Below, one piece after another: positions 42,160 through 47,661 of a DNA stretch of 47,661 nt (the stretch's first letter is position 1; every line of letters begins with the position of its first letter). This stretch comes from Trabulsiella guamensis ATCC 49490 (GTDB lineage: Bacteria; Pseudomonadota; Gammaproteobacteria; Enterobacterales; Enterobacteriaceae), in contig NZ_JMTB01000077.1 in assembly GCF_000734965.1 (NCBI RefSeq), positions 1-47,661 on the forward strand, written 5' to 3'. A model generated the notes under the pieces. It did not search any database. It was not told where the DNA came from and was given only the letters and a program-made list of their open reading frames with translations. Made by a program: the position numbers and the translations under genes.

Positions 42160-44353
42160 ACGCCAGTAATTCGCTGAGAGGTCGAGGTTTCCCCAACAGA
42201 TACCCCTGCAGATAATCTACACCAAGCTTCAGCAGCAGCGCTCGCTGCTCTTCGGTTTCGACAAACTCCGCCACTGTTGTCAGGTTTTTCACCTTCGCCA
42301 TGTCGCAAATCGATTTCACAATCATGCTGTCCATCGAGTCCGTCACGATGTCACGCACAAAGCAGCCATCGATTTTGATGATATCCGCCTGCAGGGTTTT
42401 CAATCGTTCATAGTTGGCATAGCCAGTGCCGAAATCGTCAATCGCAATCCGGCAGCCAAAATCATGCAGTTTCTGGATGTTTTTAACACTGGTTTCCGAA
42501 TTAGAAAAGGCCTGCTCTTCAGTAATTTCGATAGTAATGGCTTGCGCATCCACGCCGTGCTGCTCAAACAGAGCAATGATTTCTGCCGCGCTCTCCTTTT
42601 GCATCAGCGTAAAAGGTAACAGATTGACTGAGAAATGCAGACCGGGATGTGCATGCAGCGAGGTAAACAACGTCTCCAGTACCTGCATGTCAAACCGTTT
42701 ACTCAGGTTGAACTGTGCAATCATCGGAATGAAAAGATCGGGGGTGATGATTTCGCCGTCACAGACCAGACGGGTGAGGATCTCGTGATATCCCCTCCCT
42801 TGCGCATCCACGATAGGCTGCGCATAAAGCGCCACACCGTTGCCTTCCAGCGCGCGTTTAATACGATTGAGCAGCAGGACAGGCCCTGTCGTCTGGTCAG
42901 AGACCGTCGACTGACTGCTGTCCAGCGCCAGTACGTGCTGCGTATGACAGGCCTCCTCGGACAGCCAGCTCAGTTGCCCCAACGTATGGTGCAAATCTTC
43001 GCCCTCCAGCCCGTCCACAATCCCCCAGGCCGCGCCAAACTGCAGCTCCAGACGGGTATTGTTCCAGTAGATGGGGCGGCTGTTGAGAAAATCGACGATA
43101 TGCGTCAATCGCGACATAGTCTCTGGCCCTTCCAGCACCAGAAATAGCTCGCTCCCCGGTAACTGATACAGTTTTTCTTCCGCACCGAGCAAGGGCTGCA
43201 ATTCGCTGATAATAGTGCGCTTGCAGTGTACCCGCATCATCATCCCGTAGTGGCGACTGAGAAAATCCAGATTGCCTATTCGCAGGCAACAGATGCTGAC
43301 TTTCTGATGCAAGGCTAAAAAGTTTTCAAGCGCGCGCAGGTTAGGTAAACCGGTGAGCGGATCCTGCATCGCCTGGCTTTGCCACTTATGCTTCAGCACG
43401 TCGCTGCGAAAATAGATTTGCGACATGAACAGAATACAAATCGTAAAAGAGATCAGCACCGAGAGAATAAACGCCAGCGAATACTCAGTATCCACACCGT
43501 GCAGGAAATTTTTGTTATAGGCCACCAGCAAGAAGACAGAAACCGCCCACGTCAGATTGAGAAAGGGCCAGCTCAACCGGCTTACGGCAAGGAAATAGAG
43601 AATGAAGATCACCGGAACAAGGTAACCGGCAATATAGTCAGACTCGTAGGGCGAGCAAAGGATGATTAACACCAGCGTCAAAGCCAGCGCCCAGTAGAGA
43701 GTAAAGAACAGGAGCGGGCGCGTGATGCTGGGCCGTACGTTACGGATCCAGAAGGCCCGTGCATAGCGCGGGTTGAGGATCATACGCATCGGATAATAGA
43801 ACAGCATGGTGAAAATCAGCACTGAACTGACCAGGCTCTGCACATCAACGATCGTGTAGATCACTGACGAGGATTCAAAATAGCTGGAGACAGTCAGAGG
43901 GAAGTCCATATATTCCCCTGACAAATACATTGAGCATTTTATTATCGCTGGCGAAATGAATCCGAACCAGAAAATCCGTACGCCGACGTTTTTGCCCGGC
44001 AGACCAAACCGCCAGCGCCGCCCTATCAGCAGGCGGATGCACGCGCTGGTCACAAATACACCGGAGAGCTGACAGGCGATCAATACCACTGACTGGGGAT
44101 ACGGCAGATTCAGCATCCAGTCATTACTCAGCGACAACCCGACGATGAGGGGCAACACCGCATGGCGGCCAAATAACATCATGATTGCCAGCATTACGCT
44201 TAGCGGCAACCAGGCAAGATAAATGCTGTTACCGTCGATGATTGCCCGGGGCGAGATAAAACGCGAAAACGGAATAAAAAGCAGGCACAGACCCAGCGCC
44301 AGCAGAAACTTTTTAGTGGGGTCGTTCAGAAGGATACGCATGATGATTAACAA
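42158..44353 (-). CDS. pdeA: PdeA (YfeA), membrane cyclic-di-GMP phosphodiesterase
   Basis: Protein of 731 residues: N-terminal MASE1 membrane sensor with about eight helices (to about 310), a degenerate GGDEF domain (about 325-470; the signature reads PGSELF) and an EAL domain (about 487-725). The EAL domain keeps the catalytic EILTRL, the substrate-binding NLLP and EITE, the metal-binding DDFGTGYANY and KIDG, and the catalytic glutamate in AEFVE, so hydrolysis of c-di-GMP is expected while synthesis is not. TTG 44353 has AGGA four bases upstream; ATG 44341 (MRILLND) is the alternative. Confidence 0.92.
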   Translation of the reverse strand: MLIIMRILLNDPTKKFLLALGLCLLFIPFSRFISPRAIIDGNSIYLAWLPLSVMLAIMMLFGRHAVLPLIVGLSLSNDWMLNLPYPQSVVLIACQLSGVFVTSACIRLLIGRRWRFGLPGKNVGVRIFWFGFISPAIIKCSMYLSGEYMDFPLTVSSYFESSSVIYTIVDVQSLVSSVLIFTMLFYYPMRMILNPRYARAFWIRNVRPSITRPLLFFTLYWALALTLVLIILCSPYESDYIAGYLVPVIFILYFLAVSRLSWPFLNLTWAVSVFLLVAYNKNFLHGVDTEYSLAFILSVLISFTICILFMSQIYFRSDVLKHKWQSQAMQDPLTGLPNLRALENFLALHQKVSICCLRIGNLDFLSRHYGMMMRVHCKRTIISELQPLLGAEEKLYQLPGSELFLVLEGPETMSRLTHIVDFLNSRPIYWNNTRLELQFGAAWGIVDGLEGEDLHHTLGQLSWLSEEACHTQHVLALDSSQSTVSDQTTGPVLLLNRIKRALEGNGVALYAQPIVDAQGRGYHEILTRLVCDGEIITPDLFIPMIAQFNLSKRFDMQVLETLFTSLHAHPGLHFSVNLLPFTLMQKESAAEIIALFEQHGVDAQAITIEITEEQAFSNSETSVKNIQKLHDFGCRIAIDDFGTGYANYERLKTLQADIIKIDGCFVRDIVTDSMDSMIVKSICDMAKVKNLTTVAEFVETEEQRALLLKLGVDYLQGYLLGKPRPLSELLA

Positions 44354-44504
44354 ATATTCCTGGGCCGTGCGGGATTAGCGGCCCAGATAGTATGTTCATT
44401 AATTGCGCGAATCAAGTTTACACGCATGCGAAAAATTCCTGGTTTTTGCGGCTGCCGAAGGAATGAGTGATTTATGTTAAGGCGTCTGAGTAATAAGGAT
44501 AACA

Positions 44505-44535
44505 GAAATAGAAAACCCTCGCCTGAGCGAGGGTT
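44505..44535 (-). terminator. Terminator of the tRNA-Ala pair
   Basis: AACCCTCGC (44514-44522) / GCGAGGGTT (44527-44535) perfect stem with a 4-base loop, followed on the minus strand by TTCTATTTC. It lies just after the second tRNA. Confidence 0.85.
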
Positions 44536-44543
44536 CTTAAATT

Positions 44544-44619
<76 letters not shown>

Positions 44620-44658
44620 ACGGGGGTTTTACGTACCAAATCTGATGGGAGCAGGATT

Positions 44659-44734
<76 letters not shown>

Positions 44735-44765
44735 GACACGTAAAGCTGTCGTGTTGACGGGCGGC

Positions 44766-44794
44766 ATAATATGAATTCCATTGCCAGGTGTCAA
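44766..44794 (-). promoter_or_regulatory. Strong promoter of the tRNA-Ala pair
   Basis: Minus-strand TTGACA (44794-44789), a 17-bp spacer and TATTAT (44771-44766), followed by the GC-rich discriminator GCCGCCCG typical of stringently controlled stable-RNA promoters. Confidence 0.85.
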
Positions 44795-44952
44795 CGGCAA
44801 AATATCTCCCCCCATTTCAATCGCTGAAAAAGCAGACAAATGAATGACATTGCGAGCCGCTTCGCAGACGGTACGAAAAGCTGTCACATTTTCTATTAAA
44901 ATGATGCTATAACAGGAACCACTAATTCCCACACTTCCAGTCAGGAAATACT

Positions 44953-45303
44953 ATGCTCAAGGAACGAATGACGCCGGAGGAAATTGCTCATCTGACCGGT
45001 TACAGCCGGCAAACCATTAACAAATGGGTGAGAAAGGAAGGTTGGGAAACCTCTCCTCGCCCCGGTGTCCAGGGCGGTAAGGCACGCCTGGTGCATGTTA
45101 ATGACAGAGTGAGAGAGTTTATCCGCAGCGCGCAAAGAGCAGCTAACGGTGCGGCCACGGTGAATCCCGCCAGCAACAGCTTTGACTCACTTCTACTGAC
45201 TCTCGCCAAAGAGATGACCGATGCAGAACGTCAGCATCTGACGTCATTGCTGCTGCGCGAGGGTATCTCCGGGTTATTACAACGTCTGGGCATTCGAAGC
45301 TAA
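44953..45303 (+). CDS. yfeC: YfeC, helix-turn-helix DUF1323 protein
   Basis: Putative DNA-binding protein of 116 residues. N-terminal helix-turn-helix (LTGYSRQTINKWVRKEGWET, residues 15-34), then VQGGKARLVHVNDRVREFI and a C-terminal helical part ending LLREGISGLLQRLGIRS. Close to E. coli YfeC. AGGA lies upstream of the ATG, and TATAAC at 44908-44913 is a candidate -10 element. Followed by its paralogue yfeD after 8 bp. Confidence 0.92.
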   Translation: MLKERMTPEEIAHLTGYSRQTINKWVRKEGWETSPRPGVQGGKARLVHVNDRVREFIRSAQRAANGAATVNPASNSFDSLLLTLAKEMTDAERQHLTSLLLREGISGLLQRLGIRS

Positions 45304-45311
45304 CAACATCT

Positions 45312-45716
45312 ATGAAAATATTACATAGCAAAATGACCACTGAAGAGCTGGCCCAGTGCCTCGGCATCGCAAAGCAGACCGTCAACAGATGGATCCGCGA
45401 ACAGGGCTGGCAGACAGAAACGATTCCGGGTGTAAAAGGTGGGCGTGCGCGGTTGGTGCATATCGATCATCACGTCAGGGAATATCTGGCGAACACGCCA
45501 GCGTTGCGCCGTGGGTCAACACAATATCAGCTTGCTGAGCCAGTGCAGAATTATGTCGTGAAGGATGCCGATCCTGCTCTGCGGCAGGTTGCTGATATTT
45601 TACAGGTAATGACTGACGCGGAAAAACAGCGGCTGGTGGTATTGCTGTCACGAGAAGGCATTAGCGGATTTATGGCGCGTCTGGGTATTGCTGACGCCGA
45701 TGAAGCATCCTCATAA
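45312..45716 (+). CDS. yfeD: YfeD, helix-turn-helix DUF1323 protein
   Basis: Paralogue of YfeC, 134 residues. Same order: helix-turn-helix (LGIAKQTVNRWIREQGWQTE), VKGGRARLVHIDHHVREYL, a longer middle, and the ending LLSREGISGFMARLGI. Target unknown. The stop codon lies inside the following terminator stem. Confidence 0.92.
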   Translation: MKILHSKMTTEELAQCLGIAKQTVNRWIREQGWQTETIPGVKGGRARLVHIDHHVREYLANTPALRRGSTQYQLAEPVQNYVVKDADPALRQVADILQVMTDAEKQRLVVLLSREGISGFMARLGIADADEASS

Positions 45717-45744
45717 CGGCAGGTCTGCCCTGCCGTTATCGTTG
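45713..45744 (+). terminator. Terminator after yfeD
   Basis: ATAACGGCAGG (45713-45723) / CCTGCCGTTAT (45729-45739) form a perfect 11-bp stem with a 5-base loop, followed by CGTT. It also lies 9 bp past the convergent gltX stop, and A/T ends on both sides would let it act in both directions, though T runs are short. Confidence 0.75.
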
Positions 45745-45752
45745 CCTGATGC

Positions 45753-47168
45753 TTACTGCTGGGATTCGCGTTCCGCGATAAAGGCGAGCGCTTTATTGAT
45801 GCGCTCGATGCTGCGAGTTTTACCGATCGCGTGAACGGTTACGTCCAGTCCGGGCGACTGACCTGCGCCAGTCACTGCCACACGCAGCGGCATACCCACT
45901 TTCCCCATTCCGACTTCCAGCTCATCGGCGGTTTCCTGAATCGCATGATGCACATTTTCAGCCGTCCAGTCGGTAATGGCGGACAGTTTGTCACGAACTA
46001 CTTCTAGTGGCTGGCGTGCAACCGGGCGCAGGTGTTTCTTCGCCGCATCGGCATCAAATTCTGCAAAATCTTCATAGAAGTAACGGCAGCTCGCCGCCAT
46101 CTCTTTCAGTGTCTTGCAGCGCTCGCCCAGCAGTTTCACCAGCTCAGCCAGTTGCGGACCGTTGCGGGTGTCGATGTTTTCCTGTTCGATATGCCATTGC
46201 AGGTGCGTCGCTACATACTCCGGTGCCAGCGTATTAATGTAGTGGTGGTTCAGCCACTGCAGTTTTTCGGTGTTGAACGCACTGGCGGATTTGCTGACCG
46301 CCCCCAGGCTGAACAGGTTGATCATCTCTTCACGTGTGAAGATTTCCTGATCGCCACTGGACCAGCCCAGCCGCACCAGATAGTTGAGCAGCGCTTCCGG
46401 CAGATAGCCATCATCGCGATACTGCATCACGCTCACAGCGCCATGACGCTTGGAGAGTTTTTTGCCGTCATCGCCGTTGATCATCGAAACGTGCGCGTAC
46501 ATCGGTACTGGCGCATTCAGCGCTTTCAGGATGTTAATCTGACGCGGTGTGTTGTTGATATGATCTTCACCACGGATCACGTGGGTGATTTCCATATCCC
46601 AGTCATCAACCACTACGCAGAAGTTGTAGGTCGGGGAACCATCGGTACGGCGGATGATCAGGTCATCCAGCTCAAGGTTACTGAACTCGATGGGACCACG
46701 AATCTGATCGTCGAACACCACGGAACCGTCCAGTGGGTTTGCAAACCGCACCACGCAAGGCTCATCATCAGCATGATGTTCATGGTTATGGCGGCAGCGA
46801 CCGTCGTAACGCGGCTTCTCGCCATTCGCCATCTGCTGTTCGCGCAGTGCTTCAAGACGCTCTTTAGAGCAATAGCATTTATACGCGGTACCCGCTTCCA
46901 GCATCTCATCAATTACCGCATTGTAGCGGTCGAAACGTTTGGTCTGGAAATACGGGCCTTCGTCCCATTCCAGGCTCAGCCAGTTCATGCCATCCATAAT
47001 GGCTTCAATAGCTTCTGGCGTAGAGCGTTCGAGATCGGTATCTTCGATACGCAGCACAAACTCACCGCCATGATGACGTGCAAAAAGCCAGGAATAGAGA
47101 GCAGTTCGTGCACCGCCGACGTGCAGATAGCCTGTCGGACTTGGCGCGAAGCGAGTTTTGATTTTCAT
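45753..47168 (-). CDS. gltX: GltX, glutamyl-tRNA synthetase
   Basis: Class I aminoacyl-tRNA synthetase of 471 residues, the E. coli length. HIGH-type motif in [14 protein letters not shown] and KMSKS-type motif in KKLSKRHG are present. The zinc site is CYC at about residue 98 and CRHNH near 125. It charges tRNA-Glu for translation and haem synthesis. AAGG lies before the ATG. Confidence 0.97.
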   Translation of the reverse strand: MKIKTRFAPSPTGYLHVGGARTALYSWLFARHHGGEFVLRIEDTDLERSTPEAIEAIMDGMNWLSLEWDEGPYFQTKRFDRYNAVIDEMLEAGTAYKCYCSKERLEALREQQMANGEKPRYDGRCRHNHEHHADDEPCVVRFANPLDGSVVFDDQIRGPIEFSNLELDDLIIRRTDGSPTYNFCVVVDDWDMEITHVIRGEDHINNTPRQINILKALNAPVPMYAHVSMINGDDGKKLSKRHGAVSVMQYRDDGYLPEALLNYLVRLGWSSGDQEIFTREEMINLFSLGAVSKSASAFNTEKLQWLNHHYINTLAPEYVATHLQWHIEQENIDTRNGPQLAELVKLLGERCKTLKEMAASCRYFYEDFAEFDADAAKKHLRPVARQPLEVVRDKLSAITDWTAENVHHAIQETADELEVGMGKVGMPLRVAVTGAGQSPGLDVTVHAIGKTRSIERINKALAFIAERESQQ

Positions 47169-47382
47169 GAAAAGGCCTTACGTTGGTATAGATGCCGACA
47201 ACCGGCAAATCCTGGAATAGAGAAACAGGGTGGTATTCTATCACTGTGGTCTGATTCCTCAATGTTGTTCCCGCCCGGACGCTTCGCTTTGGCTTTTTTG
47301 TTTATAAATCAGGCCATGCGGAGGGTTCATTGAGAGTTTTGTTTAAATTTACGACGAACGGACAATTTCTTTTGAAAATGCG

Positions 47383-47410
47383 TTGACTCATTTTCAACTC
47401 TCCCTATAAT
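47383..47410 (+). promoter_or_regulatory. Promoter of the tRNA-Val operon
   Basis: TTGACT (47383-47388), a 16-bp spacer and TATAAT (47405-47410), then GCGACTCCACAC. The first tRNA starts 17 bp after the -10 element. Confidence 0.88.
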
Positions 47411-47427
47411 GCGACTCCACACAGCGG

Positions 47428-47503
47428 GGGTGATTAGCTCAGCTGGGAGAGCACCTCCCTTACAAGGAGGGGGTCGGCGGTTCGATCCCGTCATCACCCA
47501 CCA
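47428..47503 (+). tRNA. valU: tRNA-Val (TAC)
   Basis: 76-nt cloverleaf starting GGGTGATTAGCTCAGCTGGG with anticodon TAC in CTCCCTTACAAGGAG and encoded CCA. In E. coli this spot holds valU-valX-valY-lysV. Confidence 0.97.
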
Positions 47504-47545
47504 CTACTTTAAGTAGTCTCCGCCGTGTAGATAAGAATGAGAAGT

Positions 47546-47621
47546 GGGTGATTAGCTCAGCTGGGAGAGCACCTCCCTTACAAGGAGGGGGTCGGCGGTT
47601 CGATCCCGTCATCACCCACCA
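47546..47621 (+). tRNA. valX: tRNA-Val (TAC), second copy
   Basis: Same 76 bases as the tRNA at 47428-47503, 42 bp downstream, anticodon TAC, encoded CCA. Further copies probably lie beyond the window edge. Confidence 0.96.
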
Positions 47622-47661
47622 CTTTCTCACCAGCGAATTCTTATCATTGAAGTACCGAAGT

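Noticed and set aside
46032-47333. 433-codon open frame on the plus strand
   Set aside because: It is antisense to gltX, which has all synthetase motifs; high G+C coding sequence gives long shadow frames.

Overview
The window is a stretch of chromosome from a member of the Enterobacteriaceae close to Escherichia, Salmonella, Citrobacter, Enterobacter and Kluyvera. Most proteins read as near-identical versions of E. coli proteins in length and motifs (NrfA, NarP, Ccm, Nap, CynRTSX, AlaC, YpdAB, Glk, MntH, NupC, PdeA, GltX). An ipdC gene beside glk/yfeO argues against E. coli itself; I cannot name the genus from the sequence alone. No insertion sequence, phage or CRISPR array was seen.

Region 1 (1-3680): the last strand of an autotransporter barrel, a terminator, then an ATPase / binding protein / fused permease ABC importer of the Fe3+/phosphonate/sugar-phosphate class on the minus strand.

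Region 2 (3681-23533): an unusually complete block for periplasmic nitrate-to-ammonium respiration. It holds nrfABCDE plus a fused nrfFG (cytochrome c nitrite reductase and its haem lyase), the regulator narP divergent from nrfA, and napFDAGHBC-ccmABCDEFGH (periplasmic nitrate reductase and cytochrome c maturation). In E. coli nrf lies far from nap-ccm-narP. The nrfA-narP spacer carries an FNR-like and a NarL/NarP-like site with centres 33 bp apart; the napF upstream region carries a NarP-like site and an FNR half-site 20 bp apart.

Region 3 (23534-28240): a small inner-membrane-type lipoprotein gene and a cyanate locus cynR / cynT-cynS-deaminase-cynX, in which a guanine-deaminase-like gene sits between cynS and cynX and is translationally coupled to cynX.

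Region 4 (28241-47661): the ypdK, alaC, ypdAB, glk, yfeO, ipdC, aldo-keto reductase, ypeC, LuxR-type regulator, mntH, nupC, pdeA, two tRNA-Ala, yfeC, yfeD, gltX, tRNA-Val series. This is the E. coli 54-minute backbone with ipdC/aldo-keto reductase and an orphan LuxR-type gene added. Regulatory signals include an MntR box and a Fur-like box before mntH, a Cra-type sequence before glk, strong tRNA promoters and several clear terminators.

No wholly new multi-gene system is evident. The best leads are the deaminase in the cyanate operon, the joined nrf-narP-ccm-nap locus with its NrfF-NrfG fusion, the alternative pairing in the alaC leader, and the AT-rich orphan LuxR-type regulator.
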